64,000 nt of DNA from Emydura subglobosa (GCA_007922225.1 ML679956.1:19904689-19968688), one strand, 5' to 3'; counted from the first letter of the stretch, positions 12,189 through 25,599 are shown. Notes: generated by a model not told the origin, from the letters alone. Program-made: numbers and translations.

Positions 12189-12919
12189 TGTTGATATTGG
12201 ACACTTAGAGATCAGTGTGGATACCAGTGAAACGTGGTACACCTGATTTGCAGATCAGTAATGTTTAATGTGCAAGGTTTTCTATATACTAGTTGAATAC
12301 AAAGCTTAAAATTAACTAAAATATATCATACTCACTAAACCTGAAGATCTAAAGAGTCACTCAAAAGGTGTATACAGAAACTGCTTTCTTCAGGGGCCTC
12401 GCCAGGGAGTCAGCACCTCCCGTGGAGTCAGGTGTTGATGGAGCGCGCCCCTTTGTCTAAATAGTGACTTCTTATACACTTCCATAGACATCCTTCACCT
12501 AATTACCTCTCTACTCATTATTATATATGCTAATTACCTACATTGGGTTTCCACACTTAACTACATTCCATTCTCACCATGATAATTGGGGTCATCAAAA
12601 CTTCTGGTGATAGGAGAGGCAGTGTAAAAATTTGCCCCTTGGCAATGAAAAGGTGTACCCCCAGATGTTCAAGGATAACTTGTTGTTCCCATCACCCTTA
12701 TCTATATGCAGTTGCAAGCATACATGTTGTATATTTTGTCTTATGTGCCGTAGTATGCAGAAAATGAGACATCAGCAAGGTTACTCAGTAGTCCTATTCA
12801 CTTCTGCCAACTGGAAGATGTCGTGCTACAGAGGTCAGAATAGCCAAGCAAGCAACTGAAGCTATGCTTGGTCTGTAGGACAGTGATCAAACAACTCAAA
12901 TTGTACTGGGTCTCCAACC
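12189..12919 (-). mobile_element. Solo LTR of an endogenous retrovirus, minus orientation
   Basis: This segment is the reverse complement of 52990-53755 over essentially its whole length with moderate divergence. Shared anchors include 'aattaggtgaaggatgt', 'gacaaaggggc' and 'gtgatgggaacaacaag' as read on the minus strand. Read on +, it starts TGTTG, the expected inverse of the CAACA end of its partner. The CA-side end is mutated (ccaacc instead of ccaaca). No matching target duplication was found, and no gag, pol or env-like frame is adjacent. It is therefore an LTR left after recombination, or a fragment. Confidence 0.8.
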
Positions 12920-13209
12920 TCTCGGGAAAAATATCTAAAGTTTTTAATATTGTATGAACTAATGTATATATGTATTGCAACTGTGTAAGCTGTCTCTGGT
13001 AGTTAAACAGAACTTTGTCTGTAACTCTCAAATACGGTTCTGCCCTCTCAAGCCTGCATTGATTGCTTTCATCTGAAAAATTGAAGAGAACCTTGTTCAG
13101 GTAAGAATATATAACGTACACAAATGGCCCAAAATTATTTACTGTAGTAATCATTTGTAGCTGAAAGGAAGTTTGTCAAGTAGTTGAATACCTACTAAAC
13201 CCCAGAGGA

Positions 13210-13375
13210 TTCTTTGCTTTTATTCCTGGCTATACCACTAATTCATCTTTGGCTATAGGCAAGTATTTCACGGTTTCTATGTACCTCAGTTTTCACACCT
13301 GTAAAATGGGCATTGTAGTATTTTTTCATCTCACTGGACTGGGCTAATCTAATGTTTGTAAAGCACATTGAAATC
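13210..13375 (-). repeat. MIR-like SINE, minus orientation
   Basis: On the plus strand it reads 'caagtatttcacggtttctatg', 'tacctcagttttcacacctgtaaaatggg' and 'gtttgtaaagcacattgaaatc', the reverse complement of the MIR core. It is well diverged. Confidence 0.7.
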
Positions 13376-14405
13376 CTTTAATTAAATACTTTAAAAATGC
13401 AAAGTAATATTGATGTGTGGACGTAGACATTGAAAGGAATATGGGGAGAGCGGGTTTGTTTTTGATTTCACCAGCATTAGGCAAGATCAAGAAAATAAAC
13501 AAGAAAAGGAAATGGAAACCCGGATTATGCAGCCATCCACAGGCTATATTTTAATGACTAATACTGAACTATTTTTAAAGATTTCAAATTCTCTGAAAAG
13601 CCAACCTATTATTTACAAGTTGGCATTGTTAAATGGCAAGGAACTACTGCAGTTTGGTATGTAGATGATAAAACAAAACGAAAAATAAGGTTGATTAGCG
13701 ATTAAGGAAGGGATTTTAATTGTTCTTTGTGGCACTGAAGTAAGCATTTATATAAAGAAATAAATACTGCCTTTGATCTTAAGTAAAGGAAGGAAGCAAA
13801 TGGAGAAATAAAAAAATTAAGATAATTTGTAATTTAAGTAAACACAAATAAACCTATTTCGAAATAGTACTAAAATACAAACCAACAAAGCAAAAGGGAC
13901 TGAAATTCCTGTTTTGTCTTTTGCTGCTCAGTTTTTAATACTTGTTATTAGGCGATGTGTGATTTTTAAGACTGCAAATTGGATGTCAAGAAGAGAGTTG
14001 TTTCCTGTGCTACTGCAAGGGCTGGCACAGGGACAAAAGGGGAGGTGAATTGCACCTCTCTTCTTCAGTGATAGTGGAACCCTGAGAACTGCCCTGACTT
14101 GGGCCCCTATGGCAGTGACTGCATACATTCTCCCTCTTGCTCACAGATATGCACCCTGATAGCTCTGCAGCTTACAGGGGTATTTTCCGGAGACCATGTC
14201 TGCCTGTCTTGCGGCCCATTTATGTCTCTGCAGTACTAAGGAGCCACAGGGCAATCATGAATCTGGTTTCATCCCTGGGACTGGGGGGTTGTTTCTGAGT
14301 TATAACCCCCTAACAGCAGTTTGGAAATGCTGACTCAGTTTTAAAGCGAGTGACTTAAATTAAATGTCTATTTTGTGTGTATTTGTGTATGCATCAGTAG
14401 TTTGA
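13376..14405. other. Unassigned non-coding sequence
   Basis: No gene or repeat recognised. Confidence 0.5.
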
Positions 14406-14410
14406 TTTCA

Positions 14411-14439
14411 GTGTGTGTGTGTGTGTGTGTGGGGGGGGG
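14411..14439 (+). repeat. (GT)10 microsatellite followed by G9
   Basis: Ten GT units are followed by a run of nine G, then 'tgtaaagg'. Confidence 0.95.
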
Positions 14440-14486
14440 TGTAAAGGTATAAAAGTAAAAGGAACATGGTTTTTAGACATTAGAAA

Positions 14487-14986
14487 CAGGGCTGTTAAAA
14501 TAAAAAAAATTTAAAAAAGAAATATCATAGGAAAAATTCACATTTCCCATTTCCCAATGGCTGGCCCCCAAACTTTGCTTTTGTGAAATTTTTGTAAAGT
14601 GGTAGAAAGGTTTTGAAACATTAATTATATTACAGCAGCAGCTGGGGGCTCCCCATGAGTCCTGGGGCCTCGCGCTAGGACTGAACAACCACGTAATAAG
14701 AGACAGTTCTAGCACTGAAGAACTTGGAATCTAACCAGAGAAAACAAAGTAAAGATGGGAGCGGAAATTATGTGAAAATGAATTTTTTGAGCATTTATTC
14801 AAAAATCGGGCAATTTTAAGTGAAAACAGGAAGATTTTTATTGAAATAACAGACCCATTCACAAGTAGAAAACCCGCCACAAAAATGAACAGAGTTTCAC
14901 ACAACTGAAAGTTTCACTAAAAGCAAAACATGAAATCCCTTCCCCCCTACCATTTTTTTCCATTGTGACTATTTCAAACAGCCCTG
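14487..14986. mobile_element. AT-rich MITE with CAGGGCTG termini (500 bp)
   Basis: The left end CAGGGCTGTT is mirrored exactly by the right end, whose inverse is CAGGGCTGTTT. The interior is AT-rich with repeated aaattt/attttc phrases. The same termini in decayed form flank the copy at 52.1 kb. No clear target duplication was seen, so the superfamily cannot be set. No coding frame is present. Confidence 0.6.
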
Positions 14987-14999
14987 CTTTTACGGATCA

Positions 15000-17900
15000 C
15001 ATGGATTCATGCTTCAGTATGGAACAAATTGGCTTTCAATTGTTTCTTTACATTTTCAAAGAGCACCAACCATTCAAACTTGAGTGGCCTTACCTATGCT
15101 AAGAGTCTTTTTTCCTGAAATTTCCCACCATGGCTGCTAACAATTCATCCCCATTGGTGGTAGAAACAGAGAAGGCATGAGTGTAGGCAAAGTGTCAGCA
15201 GCTGCCTGTATTTTTAACCACCATGTCACCCAGGCCTGCTCTGAGCTAGATTAGATGACATCATTCTTAACATTCTCTGGTAATGGAAGTCCTAGTTAGA
15301 CTAGTATTCGTACCAACAGGGCAGCTTAACTGGCAGTAGCAACAGTGGGTAAGACTTGGGAGAAAATTCCTACTGTAGACAGAGCCCGTGAATCCTGTAA
15401 AATGTCATCATCAGATTGCACGTATTGTGGCATCCCAATGGCAGTAAACAGAAGAAACAGGGCAAATGAAATTTGTGGGGAGGGAGGAAAAAGATCTCTC
15501 ATTTTTAAGAATGCAAAAATAAATTAACAGTAAGAAGCATCAAGGACTTTAAAAGCAATTTAACATTTCTTCCATGGACTAATCTTTGTAGTGTCAAATC
15601 ATTAAACAATAAATAATGGAATTTTTTGCAGGGGTAACATCTCATGCTATCGAATCAGTGACATCAATCTACCCATATGGATTAGAAAGTCATCCTTATC
15701 TATTTACAGTCTAATCTACTGATGATACATAGTTTGTTCTGTTGTCGTTTCTTTAATATGGTTGGAGCTGAAGAGCCCATCAATCATTCCCAGATAGCCA
15801 TCAATAAGGATTTTAGAATGATCTTTTAATGAGGATAATTTTTAATAGTGAATTGTATGTAACTGCCTGATGTGACTGATGAAGATTCAGCAAAGAAAAA
15901 AGTAAATGGAACTGTTGTAACAAGACTCTTCTTCTTGTCTGTTATCCAAATCGTACTCCCCCCTTCAGAAAAAATGCATGCTCAGAATCTCTTGGGACCA
16001 TGTGAGTGACAGAAGTGTTGTACTTCTGTATACATTAAAGTATCTTAATAATTGACTAAAAGTTTTAAAACATCCAAAGTATCATATTAAAATGCTTTAG
16101 CAATAAATAGAAGAGCACTTAAATGGCTTGCAAATCTGAGTTGTTGGAGATAGAAAGGGAGAGCATTATCTGTACAGCAAGAATCATAATTTTATAACAT
16201 TTCCCCTCTTTCATAGGCTTTAAAGCAGCACCAACTGGTGTGGGAGGTTTTGATGGCACTTGATGTGTTTTCTGCAACCTGCTTTGCATGATGGTTTGCA
16301 TAGCTATGATACGTAGGGACTCTGATTTTGCTATTTTTCCTGTTTGCTGCATTGTTTCCACACAGCAGAGCCCTACCAGTGCCAACTGCTTATTCAGGTG
16401 TAAGGGTACTTGGAATAATTCCCTTCATAACTCTTTCTTTTTTTTTAGGGAGGCAACATCTAAGTGGTCAGGCGAGGTGGTGATGGTTGGACTGTTTTCC
16501 TTCCCTTAATCCTTATTCCTCTTCATCTCACACAGGGAGTGCTGAGATCATAAAACTGATACAAAATATCAGTTACATTCTTCAATGGTGTTTGTAATGC
16601 TGTTGCTGAAATTAAAGGGTGAACATTTTGAAAAATAGAATATGTTGCTTGGTACCCTTCAGTGTCTGGCATGTTCTTCCACAAAACTAGCTATTGTTTA
16701 TTAGTTAGGCTTTTTTTTTTTTTTCCCTTGGTGGCACTGTTTTTTCTTTAATTGAAGTGTTGCATGATGGCAACAGTTGTTGAAGAACTCTTCTATTTAT
16801 AAAGTAAAGCTGGGAGTTATTTTAGATAACAGATAACCCCAGATAATATACTGGCTTTATATTATTAGCTCGTTTTAATATAGTAGCATCAGTGACTTGG
16901 TACACAACATATTATAGTATAAACAGGATGAAAACTTGTCTTTCTCTTCCTCTTTGGTATGCTGCATTAATACCCTGTTTTCAGTACAAAACAGCTATAT
17001 TAAAGCAAAGACAGCAGCAGCTGCAAAGAGAGCAGAGAGCCAACAACATAATCACAAGGATAGCAATAAATTGATCCCTTGCGTCTTCTCATGAGTATAC
17101 ATTCTGTCACTTACCTAACTCTACATTTAGGTAGAAATAATTTATGGAAAAAGGGCTATATTCATTGAAGTGATAGGCTATGGTAGGCAGCAAAGTGTGA
17201 TTTTTCTATCCACTATTTTTTTAATCCAGTGAGGAACAAATTATCTCATCAGCTGACTGCTTTGTTAATGTCATTTTATTATGAGCAAAACGTGAAAGTT
17301 TTGACACATTTTACAACTTGGAGATATTTGTATGTTAAACCCCTCCCCAAGGTGTATATTTCAGGGGGAATAAAAAATGGGCACACCAGTTCTCGATGTT
17401 ACCATAGCAGAATATCTTGGTAGCATATGTAAATGCAATTGGGAATGATATTATAAATAATGACAGAGATGGGGAAAGGAAAGCATTTATGGTAATTACA
17501 ATCCCAAGAACAAATGACATGTTAACAAGTAGAGCTTCATTTTCATTTGAAGGAAGACCTGCATAACCTGCTTTTTATGACAGTACCAAATTTGTAAAAA
17601 TGCTTCTTAGTTCTAAAAGAGCATGAAGAAGATTGTCATTTTATGATGCAGAATTTCAGGAAAGTGTGAAAACGAGAGAGGACCCTGCAATTGCACACAA
17701 GTCTGTCTAGCCTGACCTAATATATATCATAGTACCTTCTAAAAAAAATGTCAGCATGTTTGGAGTTAATACTTCAAACACCAGAACTTTGTGTGCATTC
17801 TTATTCCATTTTAATTTATCATATTTGTCTTTATTTTAAAATATGGGGTGCAAAATCAGTAATCAGTGCCTCTAATAAAATAATCTCTTACAAATGAATT

Positions 17901-18570
17901 AAAACCACTCCGTAATCTATTTCAAAACATATCTTATATTTAATTGTTCTTTGCTTTAAAGAAAGAGTTATTAGGTTCTCATGTATTATCTTTACATTAA
18001 ATCATTGGGTAAATAAACTGCATACGCCTATAGGCCTCTTGGATCCTCAAGTTTCTCATTAAATATATTTGAGATAATGTTTGTATTCCAGAAAACAAAG
18101 AATGGAGATTCTGACTCCATACCTGTCCTCTGGTCACCTAATTCTCCTCCCAACTGGCTATTACATTTTTGGAGGTCAAATTCAACCCTAGTGTAAACTG
18201 CAATAAATCTGTTTAAACAAACAACCAAGTTCTAACTGTTTATACCAGGACTATGATTAGACCTCCATGTATAAGATCAACATGCAAGATTTTACTACAG
18301 TAATGCATAGAAACACAACTACATTTATCCTTGTAATGATTTCATTGTCTTATAGATGTAGAGCATCTGTTAAAAATGTGAGTGCTTTGATGGTGTGTTT
18401 TCTGTAGCATGGCATATTCCAAACACACACTCACTCCCTGACTGAAAACATTCAAATCCATGCACTATTGAAGAGTTTCTCCTAATCTTCTGGACTATAT
18501 AAAAAGAGGTAGCAATTAATACATGAACAGTGTATACTAACAAAATAGCGTAAGGACTAAATGCTAGATT
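15000..18570. other. Unassigned non-coding sequence
   Basis: No gene was seen. Short T-tracts occur near 16.43 and 16.71 kb. Open frames are at most 88 codons and without motifs. Confidence 0.5.
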
Positions 18571-18572
18571 TG

Positions 18573-19130
18573 GCTGGGAATTTTTCTATCTGAATGATTT
18601 TCAGTTGGGAAAATGCAGTTTCCACAAAATTGAAATTTTTCATGGGAAAATTTTCATTTTGCTCAATAGTTTTGATTTTTCATCAGGAAAATGCAGATAA
18701 AATATTTCATTTCATATCCATTTGACCCAAAAGTGGAATATTTCATTTTTTGAACTGACCCCAAATGTTTTTTGTTTTGAGATAACACAACAAAACATGA
18801 AACTGCATTTTTCTGTGGTGCTTTACAGCAGTTGCAGTTCCAGCCCCCATTTTCTCCTATGGGGTGGGTTCCCTTGGGAATTACCTATACCATTAGGCAA
18901 TACACTTATTTCCCTCTGACTGATCACGGTGATGCATCATGGGAGTCACATGCCTTTGTACATTATATGATCTGGAGTCTGACCAGGGAGCCCAGTCATA
19001 GGGAAAAGGGGCATCAGGATTCCAAATTACAGCTCCCATAAGGAAATGGAAAAATGCACTTTAATGTTGAAATTACTCAAAACAAAGCATTTTAGGTCAT
19101 TTCAACAGACCAAAATGAAATGTATACATT
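18573..19130. repeat. AT-rich foldback-MITE family copy
   Basis: It starts 'ggctgggaatttttc', resembling the family start 'agggctggttgaaaattt', and runs through alternating gaaaattttc-type phrases. It shares the internal phrase 'acagctcccataagg' (near 19030) with the copy at 52.1 kb, which links the two. The right end is uncertain. Confidence 0.5.
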
Positions 19131-19611
19131 TTTCTTGCCATGTTAATCAGGAATATCTTTGCTTAAGAAAAGGACCTCAATTGCAGGCTGCCAGCTTCCA
19201 GCTCCCCACCCCACCAGTTGCTTCTAGAGCAGTGTTGAACGCAACCAAGGTGTGAAGCTGTGAACTTGTATCTGAGAGAGGCAGCCAGCAGGGTCAAGGG
19301 AGGGGTGGCTTTGTTGTAACCTTTCACACAATTTTGGGACACTGGACAAGAATACACTTTCCCAGTAATGGCTTTTAAATATGGGACTACCCTGGTCAAA
19401 CCATGGCCTACCGCAGTTACAGGATTGGATTTGGTTTTCCTTATCTCATTACAAAGCCAGAAACAAGATTTGGGGTTGGAAAAGTGGGGCTGCTAGCAAT
19501 AATAGAAGACACCATGTGACCTCTCACAGTGACCCCAGTTTGAACATGAAAAAAACTTTCTTCATAATCCTAACTAACAAGGAATATAAGCAACACGTCT
19601 GTAGTTGGCCA

Positions 19612-19710
19612 AAACGACAAGAGTTCTGTGGCACTTTAAAGACTAACAAATTTAATATTTGCAGGTATAAGCTTTCGAGAGACTTCAGCTCTCTTCTTCA
19701 GATGCAGTAA
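19612..19710 (-). mobile_element. 99-bp retroposed tail of a Penelope-like element
   Basis: Read on the minus strand it matches the 3' end of the Penelope-like element at 28996-29095 (catctgatgaag..., cgaaagctttatgcc-like, aaatttgttagtctttaaagtgcc). It lies between two perfect 10-bp direct repeats, TAGTTGGCCA (19602-19611 and 19711-19720). This is a discrete insertion of only the tail, by severe 5' truncation or as a SINE using the same tail. Confidence 0.8.
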
Positions 19711-19720
19711 TAGTTGGCCA

Positions 19721-20862
19721 GATTGTCAGTGTTGACGGATGACATCTTTAACAAAGGCCATACACATGATTCCTTGAGTGCTTGGCCCTCTGCCCTCCTC
19801 AAAGGAGGTGATGATAAACTCCACCAACAAAGGACCTAATATGACACTCTAGCTTCCTCTCACAAGGAGCATAGTGATCCAAAGCAAAGGCTGTGGTGTG
19901 ACATTCTGTCAGCAAATCCAGAACACAAGATGGTAGGGGAGGTTATTGTTCAGCTTATACATTTGGGTGTGACTGTGAACTTAAGCACGCTTGACTCTAA
20001 ATTAATTCATTATTTGGGTCAGGAATTTCATGGGTTTTGTATGATAAATATTATTGTGTCCCCCTGCTCCCCCAACTTCTATGGGGCTTCTTCATTAGGT
20101 GCAGTCTACCAGCGTACTTCCCAGATTCCTCCATCATTCCTGAATACCTCCCTCCTATGATTCCTCCAAACTTCACTTTCAGGCCATCTATCCCCTGAAC
20201 TCTCATCTCCTCAATGAGCCATTGTACCTGGTTACCTGCATGCCCCCTCCCTTAATTCCCTCACTGTCCCCCTTTTATGGTCTCTTATTCCTCATTTTTA
20301 ATATTAAGACATTTTAATATTTTATTAGTGGAACAGGGTAGGGGGCTGGGGAAAAGCATGAGGGGAACTGATTTGGGAGAGCCAGTGTGCCCTGTGCAAC
20401 TGGAGAGGCAGGTTGGTGAAGACGCCTGGGCAGTGGGCCTCTCTGTTGACTCCTTGGATGTGCTTCTTGCCTTGTCCAATTCCCTGGCCCAATAGCCAGT
20501 CCAGCTCCCTGGTTTCATGAGCCTTTTCCTTCATTTTTATTGATGAAAGATGATTCATGTTTGGGTTTTTTTAGATTAAATGTCCAAATAAATAACTGTA
20601 GAAAGTAGATAGGAGATGTGGAATTAGGAAATAAAACTTGGCTAGGCAGAGAGGATGAAGGGTTTGAGTAGCAGGGCAAGGGAATCAATGAGCCTTTTAC
20701 TCAGCTCTGCTCCTCCACACTTCCCAAATAAACATTTGCATGCTCCTTGACTGGTCTGGCCTGGTCTGTCCATGGGACTCCTGTGGTGATGGTTTGTCAT
20801 TTGAGGAAGTATGGATGAGAAGAGGGGCAGAGAAGTGTGTGGGGTCCAAAACTATGAGGGAA
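19721..20862. other. Unassigned non-coding sequence
   Basis: The block 20.28-20.50 kb is open on both strands for about 70-77 codons without motifs and is GC-richer than its surroundings. I see no gene in it. Confidence 0.45.
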
Positions 20863-21349
20863 AGGAATCATAGGACTGGAAGGGATCTTGTGAGGTTATC
20901 TAGTCCAGTCCCATGCACTTATGGCAGGACCAAGCATCATCTAGACCATCCCTGACAGGTGTTTGTCTAATCAGCTCTTGAAAATCTCCAACGATGTAGA
21001 TACCATCACCTCCCTAGGCAACTTGTTCCAGTGCTTAACTACCCTGACAGTTAGGAAGTTTTTTGTAATGTTCAATCTAAATTGCCCGTGCTGCAGTTTA
21101 AGCCTTTTGCTTCTTCTCCTATCCTCAGAGATAAGGAGAACAATTTTCTTCCTCCTTCTTATAACAACATTTTATGAACTTGAAAACTGTTATCAAGTCC
21201 CTCCTCAGTCTTCTCTTCTCTAGACTAAACAAACCCAATTTTTCCAATCTTCCCTCATTTTTGTGTCTGTTCTCTAGACTTTCTCCAATTTTTCCTGAGA
21301 TGTGGTGCCCAGAACTGGACACAATACTCCAGTTGAGGCCTAATCAGTA
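20863..21349 (-). mobile_element. CR1 LINE 3' end, minus orientation
   Basis: Read on the minus strand it is the classical CR1 3' terminus: a conserved frame with EKLGLFSLEKRRLRRDLITV and VFKFIK (minus-strand open frame 21125-21322), then the 3' UTR, ending at the remnant of the ATTCTATGAT-type tail (aatcata on + at 20868). CR1 inserts through a partial reverse-transcription mechanism, so 5' truncation is usual. Only the last 0.5 kb is present. Confidence 0.92.
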
Positions 21350-22110
21350 TGAAGGGTTATGGGTTAGGAAGCTTCAGGAGGAAGCTTCAGAGGATGGAAA
21401 CAGTTAGTGAACCTGGGCAGTTCCTTCTATTACTGTTTGCACACCTAATTAAGCTACAACAAGCCCAGTGAACAACTTTTTTTTCTTTTGCATGTAAAAT
21501 TTGAAAGAGCCCCAGGTCTGAGAATATTTGTCTAGCTATGTAGAATTTGTAGTGACTGTGATTTAATAGTTACTGGGACCTGAAAGAACATTAAACTGAC
21601 AACAGAAAAATGTTAAAAGGGGGTAATTGTTTTATATTTTCCTCCATTAATGTTAGTGAATACTTCATTAAACAATTATGAAAAATTTAGCTATGCTCTG
21701 AAGCTATTATGTTAAACGTAAAGACAAAATTCAATCATCAGAATGTGAAAAAAGGAATTTGAAGCCTCATCACAACCTTAACTATGAGGTTGCTACTTAA
21801 TTTCATAATATACTGCCCAAAACCTTGAACCTGCACAGGCAAATCCCTGCATCCACACATAGCCCTTGTGATGTCAATTAATAGGTACACTTCAAAATGG
21901 AAAAATACTTGTTAAGATGCAAGACCTGAGTTCTGGAATTTTTGTTTCTCTAGCAAGCTAAAGCCTGAACTGCTTTAGGTAATGATAATGATGTACTGCA
22001 TTCTTGACCCTACTTTAGATGCTTGTGATAGTATCAGCTCCTTTTAAATACTTCAGAGTTTTAAGTGTTTTGTGAGGACTAGTTTCCAGAACAACATTTT
22101 TTTCATATTT
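21350..22110. other. Unassigned non-coding sequence
   Basis: No gene or repeat recognised. Confidence 0.5.
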
Positions 22111-22124
22111 ATCTCAACTGGACC

Positions 22125-22490
22125 ATGTCACGTGGTATGCTGTACCTTTAAGGGGTGCTGACTTGTGTGCCTGGTTCCCTTTCACACCAGTTGTGTGATG
22201 GAGAAGGGGAAGTGCCTAAGAGGCAGGCTTGCCAGCAGATAATTCAGATACCTGTGGCTCAATCTAGAGAGAGACCAGGAGAACAGATTGTACCTGTGTA
22301 TGCTGGGAAAGAGGCCTACAGAGAAAGGGCAATAATAGTAAGTACTCTCCAGGTGAGGAGTAGAGTGGATTTTTGTGGCTGGAGCAGAAGGCTGTTCCTC
22401 TGTATAGAGTCTGGGGCAGGCAAACTGAGGCACAGCAGCTCAAGATGTCAGAGCGGTAAGACTCACCCTCACAGATCTGTTGTATGAGTA
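22125..22490 (+). repeat. GC-richer segment open for 110 codons, possible LTR debris
   Basis: A plus-strand frame (22155-22487) is open and overlaps an 83-codon frame on the other strand. No domain is recognised. The sequence has the purine-rich look of LTR-element leader debris. The call is weak. Confidence 0.2.
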
Positions 22491-22499
22491 ACTGCTCAT

Positions 22500-23395
22500 C
22501 AGCAATTAAGGGTGACAGATTATGTCCTTTAATATTGGAGCAGCTAAAACAGTATTTAGCATTTTTCGTTTAGTGCCTGAACCGACTCCTACTGAAGTTA
22601 ATGGAAAGACTCTTACTGAGGTTTGTGTGAATTGGATCAAACCCGTAAGAAGCATTTCAGTTCATCTGTTGCACAGAGTTGTGAAAGAGGTGAGAGTGAA
22701 TCTGAGGCAGTGACGTGCTGGAGGTACCATGGAGTAGGGTCCTAGTATGCATAATGACCCATCCTATACTTACATTGCCATTAATTTTAAGTGATTCAAA
22801 CTCTTACATTTTCTGTAGCACTGATTTGTTTAAGGAACCTAAGAGTAGTCTGATTTTTAAGGTATTGAGCACCTGTAGCTCCTATTACTTTCAGTGGCAG
22901 CTGGGGTTAATCAACACTTTTGAAAATCAGACTACTATTTAAAAAAGCAAACACCACATCCTATATTGTTGTGAAAAAATCACTTTACTTTACAGTCCAG
23001 GTAGGGGAGGAGATCCATTTCTATATTCAGTTTGAAGCTTACTGTCATTAAAAAAATTTGAAATGCATAAATTGTGATCTTCACAGAACACTTTCTCCCT
23101 TTGTTTTAGCTCTGTCTACAGTGTATAATATAATCATCTGAATGGTTGTTACTGCACATTTAAAATACATAAATTTTCTTGTTTTCTAATAGCACCATAT
23201 TTGCCTTAATAATAATTTACTATTGATTAGTTGGGATATTGTTTAATGATACTTATTCAAGACAAAGGATATCTTCTATCCATGTGCTATGCAGAACAAG
23301 TAATGGAAATGATTTGAGTTCAGTTGAACTCACAGTGCATAAAATAAACCACATACATAAATCTTTGCAGGATCTGAGCCTAAACAGTCTAGAAA
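22500..23395. other. Unassigned non-coding sequence
   Basis: It contains a phrase (actcctactgaagttaatgg, near 22.59 kb) resembling an old amniote repeat core. Nothing else was recognised. Confidence 0.4.
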
Positions 23396-23404
23396 AAGAG
23401 AGTG

Positions 23405-23485
23405 GAAGAGGGGAAAATATTATTTGTATTTTGCAGCTGGGGAACTGAGAGAGCTGATGCAAGAAAGCTTGACCTATCACACACA
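23405..23485 (+). repeat. Possible MIR fragment
   Basis: 'tattatttgtattttgcagctggggaactgagag' followed by a stretch like 'agcttgacc' resembles the MIR core ('cccattttacagatggggaaactgagg'), strongly diverged. Confidence 0.4.
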
Positions 23486-23489
23486 TACA

Positions 23490-25545
23490 TATGCACAAAA
23501 GGCAGGGATTGAAAATGAAGTAGGACAGGTAACAAAGGTTGCTTTGGGTTTGTTATAAATACACCGTGATTGCTAATTATGGTTAATTTTATAATATAAG
23601 TTGTCGGTAAGGTATATGCACTTGATGCTCTATACCATAGGTGATCTTTTTCTTATTTGCCTATTGGACGAGCATTAAAGGTATTAAGATTTTATGATGC
23701 ATGGTAGTATTTGTGGGACATCCAGATCATAAATCATCCATGAAATCAAAAACCTATTTTGTTGATATATTTGGAAATACTGGTACTTACTATGGCTACA
23801 GATCACAACTGACACAGAATATTTGAAGTTCTTTGTTAATGTTATGCTCTCTGATGCTGCACCTTATCCCTGTAGAAATATACTAAGTCATTCGCACTGG
23901 TAAAATAGTCTTTAAATTAAATGATGGGATAATCTCTTTCTGTTGCCTTAATCTTTGTGCTAATGAGTTTATATAATGCTGCTTATTGCCTTGTTATATG
24001 GCACGCAAGTGTACTAAAAATTACTAGTTTATTTTTTTCTAATTCATACTAAAACAAAAGATAAAATATGTCTTTCCTTGTATGTAACTTCTGCTGGCTG
24101 GTATTCCTGGTTTTTAATGTCCTATTTTTCAAGATTCCCAGAGAATGTGATGGGGCCCCAAATCCCACCCCCTCCACAAATAGATTCTGTTCCTGCAAAG
24201 CATCATTTGCCTCCAGTGCCTATCTAACAGATAGATCATATTTTCCTCCAACAGTAAAAAGCTGTTAAACCAGGAAGGAGAGCCACAGGAACAGCATTTT
24301 CATTTCATGGTATTTTCGATTAATTTTACTTACCATCTTCCTGTAATTTGTGTAGAGTCTTGAGAAATAGATGATTTGCTTTCTGGGTGGTATCCACAAA
24401 AAATGTTCAAGGCAAACGTTAACTCCCAGCCACTCCTGGAAAGAACAGCTTGAGTGAAGTTACTTACCTTTTAGGTCAGAGTGGGAGGCAAAGGAATTGT
24501 GGTTCTGATTCAGGTTCCACTGTTGACCAAAATGTTATGTGACAAAATCAGGGGGTTTTGAACAAATATAAGGGTGATACTGTGATTGCACATGGGGGAA
24601 GCTCCTCTCTCATTTCCCCTACAGTTTCCCCTCTGTGCCTCTTGTGGCCATGCTGTCCACAATTACAGCTGCTGCACTTCGGTGAGCCCACGGACAGTTT
24701 TCTCCAAATACCCATCTGGATGCCAGCCATCTGAAATGGTCACATCCTCTCCTCCCTGCTACCCAACAGAGCTGTAAGAGAAGACAGGTGGAGGTATCCT
24801 GAACAATCTTAAGGTATGGTGCATTGGTGCAGAGAGTCCATTCTGAGGGAGGGTGGGGGATGAGTTTGTGTCCCAATATGTGAAAGTGGAGGAAAAACAA
24901 ACTGACCTTTCAAGAACAGCAATATAAATTGAGAGAGGTAGTTTTTCTTCGTCACTTCTCTCATACCTTTATTTTTTTGCTGCAATTCCTTTTTATAGTA
25001 TTAGCTCCAAAAATCTGCAAAGGCTTAGTGTTTGATAAACAAATGGCTCTAAGGTTTTGATCATGATCACTGCCTTTGATTGGTGATGAACTGATAACAT
25101 AGATTCCATGAGCTGCTCAGGTTATTTTGTAGGGATGTTAACTGTTAGAATTGGCAGGATGGGGCCTCTACATTTCATTTGCTATTACTACATTTATAAC
25201 CACTGTATTATTGACATTTTTATTAATTAAAAATAAAATATATCATAGTCTACAATTTAGTTTATCTGGGTATTGCAAGCAAACATTTAATGCATGCAAT
25301 AGTTGTACCAGGATAGAGAAATTGGCTTTTGAACAGGAAACGGGGGTGTCTGGTTTATCTTCCAACTCCTTAAGAAACGGGGCCAGATTCTGGTCTCATT
25401 TTTACTAGCTTGACACTGGTGTAACTGCATTGAAATTCAGTGAGATGATTTCTAATGTTCTTTGTTGTAAATGCCCAGAAGTGTCAGGGCTTTGAACTGC
25501 CAAGCCTAGAGGTGCTGGGGCTAAGCCATGGCACAAATTAAGCAC
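23490..25545. other. Unassigned non-coding sequence
   Basis: No gene was recognised. The 24.55-24.90 kb part is open on both strands for 60-93 codons without motifs. Confidence 0.45.
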
Positions 25546-25547
25546 TA

Positions 25548-25580
<33 letters not shown>

Positions 25581-25599
25581 TACACACACACACATATAT
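25548..25599 (+). repeat. (TA)n(CA)n compound microsatellite
   Basis: About eleven TA units are followed directly by CA units interrupted by one TA, then a short TA run. Confidence 0.95.

Noticed and set aside
12184..12925. Target duplication for the left solo LTR
   Set aside because: The flanks TATCT and TCTCG do not match, so none is claimed.
12579..13154. Open frames of 60-118 codons at 12.6-13.15 kb
   Set aside because: They lie in or across the edge of the minus-strand solo LTR and match no retroviral or host protein.
25548..25599. CRISPR or tandem array
   Set aside because: It is a simple TA/CA microsatellite. No spaced repeats of CRISPR type occur anywhere in the window.
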